Part shown: positions 1 through 9,431 of the stretch, piece by piece | Position numbering within the stretch: position 1 is the first letter of the stretch | Layout: each line of letters starts with the position of its first letter | Source: Oerskovia jenensis | GTDB lineage: Bacteria > Actinomycetota > Actinomycetes > Actinomycetales > Cellulomonadaceae | NCBI RefSeq assembly: GCF_016907235.1 | Contig: NZ_JAFBBO010000001.1 | Coordinates: 2,542,001-2,606,000 of the forward strand | Direction of reading: 5' to 3' | Length of the DNA: 64,000 bases | Made by a program: the position numbers and the translations under genes | The notes under the pieces: model-generated | Told to the model about the DNA's origin: nothing | Seen by the model: the letters and a program-made list of their open reading frames with translations, nothing else | Databases searched by the model: none

Positions 1-1
1 C

Positions 2-664
2 AAGGACGTGTACCAGCACTCGCTGACGGTGCTGGAGCAGGCGATCGCCCAGGAGACCGGGCCCGACGGCGTCGTGCCGGGTCCGGACCTCGTGCTGCGC
101 CTCGCGTCGCTCCTGCACGACATCGGCAAGCCGGACACGCGCCGTTTCGAGCCCGGCGGTGGCGTGAGCTTCCACCACCACGAGGTCGTGGGGGCCAAGC
201 TCACGGCGAAGCGGCTCAAGGCGCTGCGCTTCGACAAGGACACGGTCAAGCAGGTGTCACGGCTCGTCGAGCTGCACCTGCGTTTCCACGGGTACGGGGA
301 GGGGGAGTGGACCGACTCGGCCGTCCGTCGCTACGTGACCGACGCCGGACCGCTCCTGGAGCGGCTGCACCGCCTCACGCGCGCGGACTCGACCACGCGC
401 AACAAGCGCAAGGCGCAGCGGCTCTCCGATGCCTACACGGACCTCGAGCAGCGCATCGAGCGGCTCCGCGGCGAGGAGGAGCTGGCCTCGATCCGCCCCG
501 ACCTCGACGGGCAGCAGATCATGGAGATCCTGGGCATCACGCCGGGCCCCGAGGTGGGGCAGGCCTACAAGTTCCTGCTGGAGCTGCGCCTCGACCGTGG
601 CCCGCTCGGCGAGGACGTGGCCCGCGAGGAGCTGCTGACCTGGTGGGCCGCGCGCGAGGCGTGA
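2..664 (+). CDS. cca: CCA tRNA nucleotidyltransferase, C-terminal part (5' end outside window)
   Basis: The frame is open from the window edge, so only the C-terminal 220 or so residues are present. They carry the HD-type domain seen in bacterial CCA-adding enzymes: an HDIGKPDTR motif near residue 39 and an FHHHEVVGA motif near residue 58, followed by a helical tail. The enzyme adds or repairs the 3' CCA end of tRNA; the nucleotidyltransferase head would lie upstream. In actinobacteria cca sits near oriC next to murJ-like genes, which fits the core genes that follow here. A strong hairpin follows the stop. A multidomain HD phosphohydrolase is a less likely alternative. Confidence 0.85.
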   Translation, partial: KDVYQHSLTVLEQAIAQETGPDGVVPGPDLVLRLASLLHDIGKPDTRRFEPGGGVSFHHHEVVGAKLTAKRLKALRFDKDTVKQVSRLVELHLRFHGYGEGEWTDSAVRRYVTDAGPLLERLHRLTRADSTTRNKRKAQRLSDAYTDLEQRIERLRGEEELASIRPDLDGQQIMEILGITPGPEVGQAYKFLLELRLDRGPLGEDVAREELLTWWAAREA

Positions 665-682
665 CCTGACCCCGAGACGCCG

Positions 683-713
683 GAAGGGCGGGCACCGTCG
701 GTGCCCGCCCTTC
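683..713. terminator. Hairpin between convergent cca and MFS gene
   Basis: A perfect 14-bp stem (683-696 with 700-713) and a 3-nt loop lie just after the cca stop and before the 3' end of the convergent transporter gene. There is no U-tract, as is common in high-GC genomes. It probably ends transcription in both directions. Confidence 0.75.
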
Positions 714-745
714 GTGCACGGTCCCCGGCGGGACCGTTGCGTACC

Positions 746-2281
746 TCAGCGGCGCTCGGTCGCCTCGCCGGCGGTCTCGAGGACGGGAGCGTCCCGCTCG
801 AGGGACGCGACGTCGTCGGACAGGACCGTCGGGGTCTCCACGACCGCCGGCCTGCGCAGGAGGAACGACAGCCCGACCGCGACGAGCATGACCACGGCAC
901 CCCACACGAACGCCGAGGACACACCGTCGGCGAGGGCGACCTGCGGGCTCGCGCCCTCCGCGGTCCTGGCGACCTCGTGCGACGTCATGACGGCGATGAA
1001 CAAGGCCGTGCCCGCCGCCCCGGCGAGCTGCTGGACCGTGCCGATCATGGCGCTGCCGTGCGAGTACAGCGACGGCTTGAGCGCCGAGAGAGCACCCGTG
1101 AACAGCGGCGTGAAGACGAACGCCAGGCCCAGGCTCAGGACGACGTGCGCGCCCAGGACGAACCACGGGGACGTCGTCGCGCCGACCGTGGTGAGCGTCG
1201 CGAGCGCGACCGCGACCGCCGCCAGTCCCGGCAGGACCAGGGGACGCGGGCCGAGGCGGTCGTAGAGGCGACCGACGGTCGGGCCCAGCAGGCCCATGAT
1301 CAGACCGCCCGGCAGCATCAGCAGACCCGTGTACACGGGGTCGAGGCCGAGCGAGCTCTGCAGGTAGAGCGGCAGCAGGATGATCGAGCCGAACAGCGCG
1401 ATCATCGCGACCGACATGATGCCGAGCGAGACCGTGAAGCCGCGCGAGGAGAACACGCGCAGGTCGAGCAGCGCGGCGTCACGCCGCTGCAGCACGAGCT
1501 GGCGCGCGACGAACAGCACGAGGAACACCGGCCCGACGACGAGCGGGATCCACACGGGCACGGCCGGCGTGGCGCGTGCGGCCTCTCCCAGGTTGGACAG
1601 GCCGAAGACCAGGCCACCGAACGCGAGGGCGGCGAGGAACAACGACAGCGGGTCGAGGCGCGTGTGTGTACGGTCGGCCGAGTCCTTGACGTACTTCGCA
1701 CCGAACACGAGGGCCACGAGGGCGATCGGCAGCACGAGACCGAAGATCCAGCGCCAGGACAGGCTCTCGAGGACCAGTCCGGACAGCGTCGGGCCGAGGG
1801 CGGGGGCCGCGGCCATGACGATCGCGACGTTCCCCATGATCCGGCCGCGAGCGGTCGGGGGCACGAGGGTCATGATCGTGGTCATGAGCAGCGGCATCAT
1901 GATCGCCGTGCCCGACGCCTGCACGACGCGAGCCCCGAGGAGCCAGCCGAAGCCCGGCGCGAACGCAGCGAGAGCCGTGCCCACGCTGAACAGCGACATC
2001 GCGAGCAGGAACGCCCCGCGCGTACCCAGGCGCTGGAGCAGGAAGCCCGTCGCGGGGATGACGACGGCCATCGTGAGCATGAAGGCCGTGGTCAGCCACT
2101 GGCCGGTCGAGGCCGTGATCCCCATCTCCTCCATGAGGTGAGGGAGCGCGACGCCCATGGTCGTCTCGTTGAGGATCACGACCGACGCGGAGATCAGGAG
2201 GAGCGCGATCACGAGGAAGTTCTCGCGCGACAGCTTCTCGGGGGTCTGTAAGGACGGGGCGGTGCTCTGCGGTACCTGCAT
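746..2281 (-). CDS. MFS drug exporter, DHA2 (EmrB/QacA) family, 14 TM
   Basis: This is a 511-residue integral membrane protein with about 14 hydrophobic segments, the usual size for proton-driven DHA2 exporters. Visible signatures are the family-typical opening SVVILNETTMGVALPH, the RLGTRG loop after TM2-3, and an antiporter-type motif C (ALGPTLSG) near residue 160. The ATG at 2281 is chosen because AGGAG lies 6 nt upstream; a GTG nine codons earlier has no ribosome site. The substrate cannot be told. A second MFS gene lies upstream on the same strand, but the 224-nt gap suggests a separate promoter. Confidence 0.88.
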   Translation of the reverse strand: MQVPQSTAPSLQTPEKLSRENFLVIALLLISASVVILNETTMGVALPHLMEEMGITASTGQWLTTAFMLTMAVVIPATGFLLQRLGTRGAFLLAMSLFSVGTALAAFAPGFGWLLGARVVQASGTAIMMPLLMTTIMTLVPPTARGRIMGNVAIVMAAAPALGPTLSGLVLESLSWRWIFGLVLPIALVALVFGAKYVKDSADRTHTRLDPLSLFLAALAFGGLVFGLSNLGEAARATPAVPVWIPLVVGPVFLVLFVARQLVLQRRDAALLDLRVFSSRGFTVSLGIMSVAMIALFGSIILLPLYLQSSLGLDPVYTGLLMLPGGLIMGLLGPTVGRLYDRLGPRPLVLPGLAAVAVALATLTTVGATTSPWFVLGAHVVLSLGLAFVFTPLFTGALSALKPSLYSHGSAMIGTVQQLAGAAGTALFIAVMTSHEVARTAEGASPQVALADGVSSAFVWGAVVMLVAVGLSFLLRRPAVVETPTVLSDDVASLERDAPVLETAGEATERR

Positions 2282-2505
2282 GGGCTCTCCTGTGGGGTCG
2301 GTGCGCACTCACGCGACGGGGGACGGCGCGCAGCGAGAGGGGGGAGCGTCGGTCGGGATGTCGTACGCCCTACGAGAACTACGCTCTGCCATCCTCGGAT
2401 ATTCCCCCGGTCCTGACGACTCCTTTTCCGGGCGGGACTCATCGGTGGCACGACGGCGGTCCGCCGCGGCGCGGGGCCGTGCGGAGGACGAGCGGGTGGG
2501 CTATC

Positions 2506-3837
2506 TCACCCCGCCGCGGGGCGCCCGTCGGGAGCGGCCTCGGGAAGGGGAGCGGCGCCGTCGGGCCCTGCGGCGTGCCGCGCCCCGAACCGGCCGAAGA
2601 CCAGCGCGGCACCCGCGTACGCGACTGCGAGGACCACGAACACCGGGCGCGAGTACCCCGTGTCCGGCAGCGTGAACGCCGCGAGAGCGGCCGCACCCAC
2701 GAACGCCGCGTTGTACAGGACGTCGTAGAACGCGAACGCCCTCCCGCGGTAGGCGTCCGCGGTGTCCCGCTGGACGATCGTGTCCACCGCGATCTTCGTC
2801 GCCTGCGCGGCCAGCCCCAGCAGCAGGGCGCCCGCGTACACGATCGTGCGTGAGGGCGTCGTGGCGAGCAGCAGCTGGCTCACCGCGGCCAGCCCCAGCA
2901 TGAGCGCGATCCACAGGTGCGGACCCGTGTACCGCGACAGCGTCGGGGTCGCCACGACGGCGAGCGCGCCACCGACCCCCGTGAGGCCCACGACCGTCGC
3001 GAACGTCGCCAGGCCCGCGTTCGTGTTGCCCGGGTCGGAGAGCAGGTTGCGCGAGATGAGGATCGACGCGATGAACGTGACCCCGTACAGGAACCGGTGC
3101 GTCGCCATGACCACGAGGGCCTGGCCCGGCGTGCGGCGCGCGACGAGATAGCGGGCGCCGTCCGCGAGGCCGCGCGCGACCTTCGCGATCTCGGTCGTGA
3201 TCGCCGCCTCCGCGGGCCGGTCGGGCCCCAGCAGACCGCGCGACATGCGCAGCGCCAGCAACGACGCCGCCCCGAACACCAGGGCCGCGCACACGAGCGC
3301 GACCGAGTCCTTCTGGCGCCCCGGCTCGAAGGTCAGGCTCAGCAGGAAGCCGATGCCACCGCCCACGAACGCCGCCGCGGCACCCAGCGTGGGAGTCAGG
3401 GAGTTGGCCGTGAGCAGCAGCGGACCGTCGACCACGCGCGGCAGCCCCGCGGACAGCCCCGCGAGCAGGAAGCGGTTGACCGAGAGCGTCGCGAGCGCCA
3501 GCACGTAGATCCACGGCGTCACGCCCGTGGTCAGCATGAGGACCGCGGTCGCGGCCGTCAGGACCACACGCACCGCGTTGCCCCACACGAGGACCTGGCG
3601 CCGGCTCCAGCGGTCCAGGAAGACCCCCGCGAACGGGCCCACGATCGTGAACGGGGCCAGCATCACCGCGAACGCCGCGGCGATCGAGGCCGCCGTGCCC
3701 TGGGACTCCGGGGAGAAGAAGAGGAGCGACGCCAGCCCGACCTGGAACATCCCGTCGCCCGCCTGGCTGACCAGCCGGACCGCGAAGAGCTTCCTGAAGT
3801 CGCGCAGCCGAAGCAGGACACCGAGTTCCGAGATCAC
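2506..3837 (-). CDS. MFS transporter, 12-TM exporter of the MFS_3/EntS-like type
   Basis: The product is 443 residues when read from the GTG at 3837, where the conserved part starts (VISELGVLLRLRDFRKLF). The open frame extends 106 codons further upstream, but that stretch is low-complexity Pro/Arg/Gly and is not taken as protein. Twelve hydrophobic segments, the DRWSRR loop after TM2 and the LGAAAAFVGGG segment match exporters related to macrolide or siderophore efflux. The last ~25 residues are a PDGAA-rich tail encoded by a copy of the GGCGCCGTCGGGC repeat. The ribosome site is weak, so the exact start is uncertain. Confidence 0.82.
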   Translation of the reverse strand: MISELGVLLRLRDFRKLFAVRLVSQAGDGMFQVGLASLLFFSPESQGTAASIAAAFAVMLAPFTIVGPFAGVFLDRWSRRQVLVWGNAVRVVLTAATAVLMLTTGVTPWIYVLALATLSVNRFLLAGLSAGLPRVVDGPLLLTANSLTPTLGAAAAFVGGGIGFLLSLTFEPGRQKDSVALVCAALVFGAASLLALRMSRGLLGPDRPAEAAITTEIAKVARGLADGARYLVARRTPGQALVVMATHRFLYGVTFIASILISRNLLSDPGNTNAGLATFATVVGLTGVGGALAVVATPTLSRYTGPHLWIALMLGLAAVSQLLLATTPSRTIVYAGALLLGLAAQATKIAVDTIVQRDTADAYRGRAFAFYDVLYNAAFVGAAALAAFTLPDTGYSRPVFVVLAVAYAGAALVFGRFGARHAAGPDGAAPLPEAAPDGRPAAG

Positions 3838-3998
3838 ACCCACCGGTTCAGGGTATGCGGTGGGGCGGGTGGTTCCCGCCCGGGGACGGCCCGACGACGG
3901 CGCGCCCCTCGGATTCGGGGGTGCACCGGGGTGCGGGGGTGGGGTTGGCAGGGGGCCGGTCCCAGCGCGGTCCCGGCGCGGTCCCGGCCCCGGACGGT

Positions 3999-4075
3999 GA
4001 GATGGGTGCTTCCGTCCGAGGTGGGTCCCCGGGACGCTGCCCGCACGACCCGTCTCGTGCGGGAGCACCCATCTC
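3999..4075. repeat. Nested inverted repeats in the 425-nt gap before ino1 terminator
   Basis: A perfect 12-bp inverted repeat (3999-4010 with 4064-4075, GAGATGGGTGCT) encloses a second perfect hairpin (4040-4048 with 4055-4063, CCCGCACGA). No gene was seen between 3838 and 4262. The region lies upstream of the MFS gene and downstream of ino1, so it could be an operator, a terminator or a mobile palindrome remnant. Confidence 0.6.
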
Positions 4076-4156
4076 GCCCCGGTGCCCTGGGCCTGGGCGA
4101 GCCGACCGGGGCGGGGGAGCGACGCCGTCGGGCCGTGCGACGCGTGGCCGGGCATG

Positions 4157-4197
4157 CGAAGAGGGCCCGGAAACCCTCAGGTTCCGGACCCTCTTCG
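4157..4197 (-). terminator. Terminator of the padR-ino1 operon
   Basis: A long hairpin has arms CGAAGAGGGCCCGGAA and TTCCGGACCCTCTTCG, with one mismatch and a 9-nt loop. It lies 66 nt after the ino1 stop, and in ino1 orientation it is the first strong stem. Confidence 0.75.
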
Positions 4198-4262
4198 ATT
4201 GCGTCAGATCAGCGCAGGTACGTGCGGTCGCGCTGGTCCTGCGCTCGCAAGTTCGCTACGGA

Positions 4263-5354
4263 TCAGCGCTCGTTCTCGCCGGAGATGAAGGCCTCCAGAG
4301 CCGCACGGCCCTTCGTGTCCTCCATCTGGACCGGCGGGGACTTCATGAAGTACGTCGAGGCCGAGAGGATCGGGCCGCCGACCCCGCGGTCCTTGGCGAT
4401 CTTCGCGGCGCGGACGGCGTCGATGATGATGCCGGCCGAGTTGGGGGAGTCCCAGACCTCGAGCTTGTACTCCAGGTTCAGGGGCACCTCGCCGAACGCG
4501 CGACCCTCGAGGCGGACGTACGCCCACTTGCGGTCGTCGAGCCACGCGACGTAGTCCGACGGGCCGATGTGCACGTTGCGGTCCTCGGTCTTGCCACCGA
4601 GGGGACCCTCGAGGTTCGACGTCACGGCCTGCGTCTTCGAGATCTTCTTGGACTCGAGGCGCGTGCGCTCGAGCATGTTCTTGAAGTCCATGTTGCCGCC
4701 GACGTTCAGCTGGTACGTACGGTCCAGCACGACGCCGCGGTCCTCGAAGAGCTTCGCGAGCACGCGGTGCGTGATGGTCGCACCGACCTGCGACTTGATG
4801 TCGTCGCCCACGATCGGGACACCGGCGGCCTCGAACTTCGCGGCCCACTCGGGGTCCGACGCGATGAAGACCGGCAGGGCGTTGACGAAGGCGACACCCG
4901 CGTCGATCGCGCACTGCGCGTAGTACTTCGCGGCGATCTCCGAACCGACGGGCAGGTAGCAGACGAGCACGTCCGCGCCCGACTCCTTGAGCGCGGCGAC
5001 GATGTCGACCGGCTCGGCGTCCGACTCCTCGATGGTCTCGCGGTAGTACTTGCCGAGACCGTCGTTCGTCACGCCACGCTGGACGGGCACGCCCAGCGGC
5101 GGGACGTCGGCGATCTTGATGGTGTTGTTCTCCGAGGCGTGGATGGCCTCCGAGAGGTCGAAGCCGACCTTCTTGGCGTCGACGTCGAAAGCGGCGACGA
5201 ACTCCAGGTCGGACACGTGGTAGTCACCGAACTGCACGTGCATCAGTCCGGGCACGGTGCTGCTCGGGTCAGCGTCGCGGTAGTAGTGCACGCCCTGGAC
5301 CAGGGAAGATGCGCAGTTTCCGACGCCAACGATGGCGACGCGGATGGAGGACAT
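4263..5354 (-). CDS. ino1: Inositol-3-phosphate synthase
   Basis: This 363-residue cytoplasmic enzyme makes 1L-myo-inositol 3-phosphate from glucose 6-phosphate using NAD, the first step toward phosphatidylinositol and mycothiol in actinobacteria. The N-terminal Rossmann motif [13 protein letters not shown] (residues 6-18), the central [13 protein letters not shown] and [15 protein letters not shown] motifs, and LNVGGNMDF near residue 217 match the actinobacterial short-form synthases. The ATG at 5354 has an AAGGAG site. It lies 52 nt after padR on the same strand, a pairing conserved in actinobacteria, so both are probably controlled by the palindrome at 6075-6099. Confidence 0.97.
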   Translation of the reverse strand: MSSIRVAIVGVGNCASSLVQGVHYYRDADPSSTVPGLMHVQFGDYHVSDLEFVAAFDVDAKKVGFDLSEAIHASENNTIKIADVPPLGVPVQRGVTNDGLGKYYRETIEESDAEPVDIVAALKESGADVLVCYLPVGSEIAAKYYAQCAIDAGVAFVNALPVFIASDPEWAAKFEAAGVPIVGDDIKSQVGATITHRVLAKLFEDRGVVLDRTYQLNVGGNMDFKNMLERTRLESKKISKTQAVTSNLEGPLGGKTEDRNVHIGPSDYVAWLDDRKWAYVRLEGRAFGEVPLNLEYKLEVWDSPNSAGIIIDAVRAAKIAKDRGVGGPILSASTYFMKSPPVQMEDTKGRAALEAFISGENER

Positions 5355-5406
5355 CCTCGCTCCTTGCTGTCAGTGCCGGGGGCGCTGCGCGCCGACGGCT
5401 TCGTAG

Positions 5407-6015
5407 TTAGTGGTTGTCTTGCCCGTGACGGTTCTCGGGGCCGCTCGACGGCCGGGTGCGACGACGGTCGCGCTCGGTCGTGATCAGTCCGTCGAGCCAG
5501 CGAACCTCACGTTCGACCTGTTCCAGGCCGTGACGCTGCAGCTCAAGGGTGTATTCGTCCAGACGCTCGCGAGTGCGGGCGGCGGACTCCTTGACCGACT
5601 CCAACCTCTCGGTGAGCCGGCTGCGCCGACCCTCGAGGATGCGGAGACGGGTCTCGGCGTCGGTCTGCGCGAAGAACGCGAACCGGACGTCGAAGCTCTC
5701 GTCCTCCCAGGCTGCCGGACCCGAGGTCGCGAGGACCGTCTGAAGACGCTCCTTGCCCTCGGCCGTGAGCTGGTACACGATGCGTGCCCGCTTGCCGGAC
5801 AGCGCGTGGGGAGGGGTGGTGGGTGACTCGGTGCCGACGATGTGGCCGTGCGCGACCATCGCCTTCAGCGCCGGGTAGAGCGAACCGTAGGAGAACGCCC
5901 GGAACGAACCGAGCAGCAGGTTGAGGCGCTTGCGCAGCTCGTACCCGTGCAGCGGGGACTCGTTCAGGAGGCCGAGGATGGCGGTCTCCAGCACGTCGGA
6001 ACGGCTGCGTGCCAT
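5407..6015 (-). CDS. PadR-family transcriptional regulator
   Basis: A 202-residue DNA-binding protein. The N-terminal winged helix (residues 7-90) carries the PadR hallmarks ILGLLNESPLHGYEL and SYGSLYPALKAM. The C-terminal half is a charged helical region (about residues 125-185) of the kind that dimerises in PadR proteins. The ATG has a strong GAGGAGG site. It is the first gene of an operon with ino1, so it probably controls inositol and mycothiol precursor supply and its own expression through the adjacent palindrome. The inducer is unknown. Confidence 0.9.
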   Translation of the reverse strand: MARSRSDVLETAILGLLNESPLHGYELRKRLNLLLGSFRAFSYGSLYPALKAMVAHGHIVGTESPTTPPHALSGKRARIVYQLTAEGKERLQTVLATSGPAAWEDESFDVRFAFFAQTDAETRLRILEGRRSRLTERLESVKESAARTRERLDEYTLELQRHGLEQVEREVRWLDGLITTERDRRRTRPSSGPENRHGQDNH

Positions 6016-6074
6016 GGCACCTCCTCCTCGGTCAGGCTGTCACCGCGGAGGGCGGATCGGGCTGGTTCACCTAC

Positions 6075-6099
6075 TCGATGTATCGAGTCGATACATCGA
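6075..6099. promoter_or_regulatory. Perfect palindromic operator upstream of padR
   Basis: The site is TCGATGTATCGA, one base, then TCGATACATCGA: a perfect 12-bp inverted repeat centred 72 nt before the padR start. It is AT-rich against its surroundings and contains ATGT/ACAT ends as in known PadR operators. It is probably bound by the padR product and lies between padR and the divergent PBP gene, so both could be affected. Confidence 0.75.
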
Positions 6100-6369
6100 C
6101 AGGCTAGGTGCAATCGAACCGCTGCGCAATGCGCCGGTGCATAGAACCCTGTGTCCCCCGTGCGACGGGCCAGATGTGAAGGACTGGCGGAACTGCCGAG
6201 TGGCTGTGGCGAAACAATGACCTTCCCCCCGCCGAGGTCCTTGTCCTCACGGGCTGACGGCCTATTGTTCAGGGTGGTCCGATGCATGTCCCGCGTCCCC
6301 CGTCGCCCTCCCCCTGGGCGAAGCGCGGTGCGGTCCGGACCTGAAGTGACCCCCAGAGGAAGGTGAACC

Positions 6370-8787
6370 GTGGCGAGCTCCGCGAGGCAGACGAAGGGCA
6401 CGGCGCGCACCGCCAGCACAGCGCGTACGGCCACCCCGGCGCGCAAGCGCCGGTTCTTCAACTACCCCCGGTCCCACGTCAAGGGGTTCCGTCGCTGGCT
6501 CCCCTCGTGGCGCGTGCTGCTCGGGACGTTCCTGACGGGTGTCGCGCTGGTCGCCGGCATCGTGATCGCCGCCTACGCCACGACGACCGTCCCCGCAGAA
6601 GCCGCCTACGCGAAGCAGCAGAAGACGACCGTCTACTACGCCGACGGCGTGACCGAGATCGGGACGTTCCAGGTCGAGAACCGCGTGATCGTCCCGTTCG
6701 ACAGCCTGCCCAAGCACGTCGGGGACTCGGTCGTCGCCTCGGAGGACGAGACGTTCTGGGAGAACTCCGGGGTCGATGTCAAGGGCATGGCCCGCGCCGC
6801 GCTGAACAACATCACGGGGGGTCCGCGCCAGGGCGCGTCGACGATCACGCAGCAGTACGCCGAGCGCTACTACTCCGACGAGACCATCTCCAGCTACGCG
6901 GGCAAGTTCCGTGAGGCGATGCTCGCCCTGCGCCTGACGCAGAAGGAGGACAAGAAGGAGATCCTCGGGAACTACCTCAACACGATCTACTTCGGTCGCG
7001 GGGCGCACGGCATCGAGGCCGCCGCGCAGGCGTACTTCGGTGTCCCGGCCGCGGAGCTCACCCTCTCGCAGGCCGCGCTGATCACGGCCGTCATCCCGAG
7101 CCCGAACCGCTACGACCCGGCGGTCAACCCGGAGGCCGCACAGGTCAAGTGGGATCGAGTGATCCGCCGCATGGGCGAGCAGGGGCTGATCACGCCCGAG
7201 GAGAAGGCCGCCGCCGCCTTCCCGGCCGACACGCTCCTGCCGAAGGCCCCCGCCACCAACTCCAAGGGTGGGCAGGCGGGCTACCTCCTGGACATGGTCC
7301 AGGACGAGTGGGCCAACTCGGGCCGTGACTCCGAGGACCTGTTCACCAAGGGCTACACGATCGTCACGACGATCGACAAGACCATGCAGGACCTCGCCGT
7401 CGCGACGGCGGAGGACCCCGCGACGATCCCCCGGGACGGCGACCATCCGGCCGCTGCCGGCCTGAGCCCGTCGATCGTCTCGATCGACCCGGCGGACGGT
7501 GCGGTCAAGGCCATCTACGGCGGGGCGGACTTCGTGAAGGTGCCGTTCAACTCCGCGACGGACGGCATCGCGCAGGCCGGTTCGACCTTCAAGCCGTTCA
7601 CGCTCGTCGCGGCGCTCGAGAAGGGGATCGACCTGTCCGCGACGTACGACGGCAACAACGACGTCGAGGTGCCCGGGTTCTCCGAGAAGGGCAAGGGGGT
7701 CAAGAACTTCGGCGACGTGCCGTACGGCCAGGTCGACCTCGTCAAGGCCACCGCGAACTCCGTCAACACGGTCTACGCGGCGCTCAACATGGAGATCGGT
7801 CCCGAGGCCACGGTCGAGGCGGCCGTCAAGGCGGGCATCCCGGCCGACACCATGGACCTCAAGCCCGTGCCGTCGAACGTGCTCGGTACCGCGTCGGTCC
7901 ACCCGATCGACCTCGCGCACGCCTACGCGACGTTCGCTGCGCAGGGCTTCGAGTCGACCCCGCACGTCGTGCAGTCCGTCAAGCTGCTCAGCAGCGGTGC
8001 CGAGATCTGGGAGCCCGTGGGCCGCAACGACCGCGTCTTCGAGCCGGACACCATGGCGGCCGCGACCTACGCCATGACGCAGGTCGTCGAGTCCAAGGGC
8101 GCCTCGGGTGCACCGGCCAAGGCGCTCGGGCGGCCCGTCGCGGGCAAGACCGGAACGTCGAACGACAACAAGTCGGCCTGGTTCGCCGGGTACGTCCCCC
8201 AGCTCGCGACCATCGTCGGTCTCTATCAGACCAACCTCGAGACGCAGGCCCAGGAGCAGATCCAGCCGTTCGGCGAGTACTACCGCAAGTCCATCACGGG
8301 TGGAACCTGGCCCGTGGACGCCTGGACGCAGTACATGGAGGGCGTCCTCGCGCTCCCGCAGTACGCCGAGGTGCAGGAGTTCCCGCAGTACACGCCGAAG
8401 AAGCCGGTCCCGACCGAGACGCCGAGCGAGGTCCCCACGGAGATCCCGCCGGTCGAGGAGCCCGTCGAGCCCGATCCCGTCGAGCCCACCCAGCCGACGG
8501 TCCCGACCGACCTCGTGGGCAAGTCGAAGGACGACGTGGCGCAGATCCTGGCCCGTCTGGGGCTCGAGGTGAGCTTCACGGAGGACTGGTCCGACCAGCC
8601 GCCAGGAGTGGTGATCCGCGCGCCGGGAGGCAAGGTCGTCGAGCCGGGCTCCCGCGTCTCGATCGTCCTGTCGAAGGGCCCCAAGCCCGTCGCCCCGGTC
8701 CCCACGCCCACACCGACGCCCACGCAGACCACGCCTCCTGAGGGAGGCGACGGTGGTGTTCCGGGCGGTGGCGGGACCAGGCCCTAG
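6370..8787 (+). CDS. Bifunctional penicillin-binding protein (class A PBP) with C-terminal PASTA domain
   Basis: This is an 805-residue membrane-anchored enzyme that polymerises glycan strands and cross-links peptidoglycan outside the membrane. It has a basic cytoplasmic tail (1-48) and a TM segment (about 51-72). The GT51 glycosyltransferase domain has catalytic Glu125 in SEDETFW and GASTITQQY near 156. The transpeptidase carries S405-TF-K408, S464-V-N466 and K593-T-G595. A PASTA domain (about 710-775) follows a Pro/Glu-rich spacer, and the protein ends in a Pro/Thr/Gly-rich tail. The GTG start has GAGGAAGG upstream. It is divergent from padR. The domain set matches mycobacterial PonA-type PBPs. 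Confidence 0.96.
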   Translation: MASSARQTKGTARTASTARTATPARKRRFFNYPRSHVKGFRRWLPSWRVLLGTFLTGVALVAGIVIAAYATTTVPAEAAYAKQQKTTVYYADGVTEIGTFQVENRVIVPFDSLPKHVGDSVVASEDETFWENSGVDVKGMARAALNNITGGPRQGASTITQQYAERYYSDETISSYAGKFREAMLALRLTQKEDKKEILGNYLNTIYFGRGAHGIEAAAQAYFGVPAAELTLSQAALITAVIPSPNRYDPAVNPEAAQVKWDRVIRRMGEQGLITPEEKAAAAFPADTLLPKAPATNSKGGQAGYLLDMVQDEWANSGRDSEDLFTKGYTIVTTIDKTMQDLAVATAEDPATIPRDGDHPAAAGLSPSIVSIDPADGAVKAIYGGADFVKVPFNSATDGIAQAGSTFKPFTLVAALEKGIDLSATYDGNNDVEVPGFSEKGKGVKNFGDVPYGQVDLVKATANSVNTVYAALNMEIGPEATVEAAVKAGIPADTMDLKPVPSNVLGTASVHPIDLAHAYATFAAQGFESTPHVVQSVKLLSSGAEIWEPVGRNDRVFEPDTMAAATYAMTQVVESKGASGAPAKALGRPVAGKTGTSNDNKSAWFAGYVPQLATIVGLYQTNLETQAQEQIQPFGEYYRKSITGGTWPVDAWTQYMEGVLALPQYAEVQEFPQYTPKKPVPTETPSEVPTEIPPVEEPVEPDPVEPTQPTVPTDLVGKSKDDVAQILARLGLEVSFTEDWSDQPPGVVIRAPGGKVVEPGSRVSIVLSKGPKPVAPVPTPTPTPTQTTPPEGGDGGVPGGGGTRP

Positions 8788-8791
8788 CCGA

Positions 8792-8823
8792 GGTCCGGTG
8801 GCGGCACCCTCCGCCACCGGACC
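8792..8823 (+). terminator. Terminator after the PBP gene
   Basis: A perfect 13-bp GC stem (8792-8804 with 8811-8823) and 6-nt loop start 5 nt after the PBP stop codon and separate it from the ribosomal operon. Confidence 0.8.
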
Positions 8824-8887
8824 CGCGCCTGGAGCCCCCCAGATTTCCCGACCCCGGCCCTGACCGGGTACCTTGGGATCTTGCTGT

Positions 8888-8919
8888 GTCCCGATCCGCG
8901 CTGCCATCAGCGCGGGGAC
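8888..8919 (+). promoter_or_regulatory. Candidate S6:S18-type mRNA leader hairpin before rpsF
   Basis: An 8-bp stem (8896-8903 with 8108-type arm at 8908-8915) is capped by CCAT. A 4-nt CGAT bulge (8892-8895) separates it from a further 4 bp (8888-8891 with 8916-8919), leaving an exposed CCG. Ribosomal protein S6:S18 complexes are known to bind rpsF leaders that present CCG in a bulge beside a hairpin. Its position about 75 nt before rpsF fits autoregulation, but the fold was judged by eye only. Confidence 0.45.
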
Positions 8920-8992
8920 CGCACAGCGACGCACAACCCTCCTGTCACGGAGAGACCGTGACCGCTGAGTCCGCAGGAGGTGGGTTAACCGC

Positions 8993-9283
8993 ATGCGTCA
9001 GTACGAATTGATGATCATCCTCGACCCCGAGATCGAGGAGCGCACCGTTGCTCCGTCGCTCGACAAGTACCTGACGGTCATCAAGACCGACGGTGGCACT
9101 GTCGACAAGGTGGACATCTGGGGGCGTCGCCGCCTGTCCTTCGAGATCAACAAGAAGTCCGAGGGCATCTACGCCGTCGTCGACTTCACCGCGACGTCGG
9201 ACACGGCCAAGGAGCTGGACCGTCAGCTCGGCCTCAACGAGGTCGTCCTGCGCACGAAGGTCCTGCGCACCGACGCTCGCTGA
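8993..9283 (+). CDS. rpsF: 30S ribosomal protein S6
   Basis: A 96-residue protein with the S6 opening [13 protein letters not shown] and the family's [15 protein letters not shown] segment, which places the beta-sheet that contacts S18 and 16S rRNA. Length is normal. It has an AGGAGGTGGG ribosome site. It heads the rpsF-ssb-rpsR-rplI operon, the standard bacterial order, so it is probably expressed at high level and controlled by the leader hairpin upstream. Confidence 0.98.
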   Translation: MRQYELMIILDPEIEERTVAPSLDKYLTVIKTDGGTVDKVDIWGRRRLSFEINKKSEGIYAVVDFTATSDTAKELDRQLGLNEVVLRTKVLRTDAR

Positions 9284-9431
9284 TCGCCTCGCACGTCTGA
9301 CTTCCCTCGCGCCGTCCCGGTGCGCTGCGCGTCCTCACGGGCGTCGTCAGTGGCACGTGGTGGGATGTCCGCGGACGGGGGTCATCCCCTTCGAAGTTTC
9401 TTCGATACGCAACGAACAATGAGGAGCTGGC

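Noticed and set aside
6262-8994. A 910-codon open frame on the minus strand opposite the PBP gene
   Set aside because: It is an antisense frame of a gene with clear PBP domains; its product is Arg/Gly/Leu-rich with no domain or start signal, as expected for high-GC shadows.
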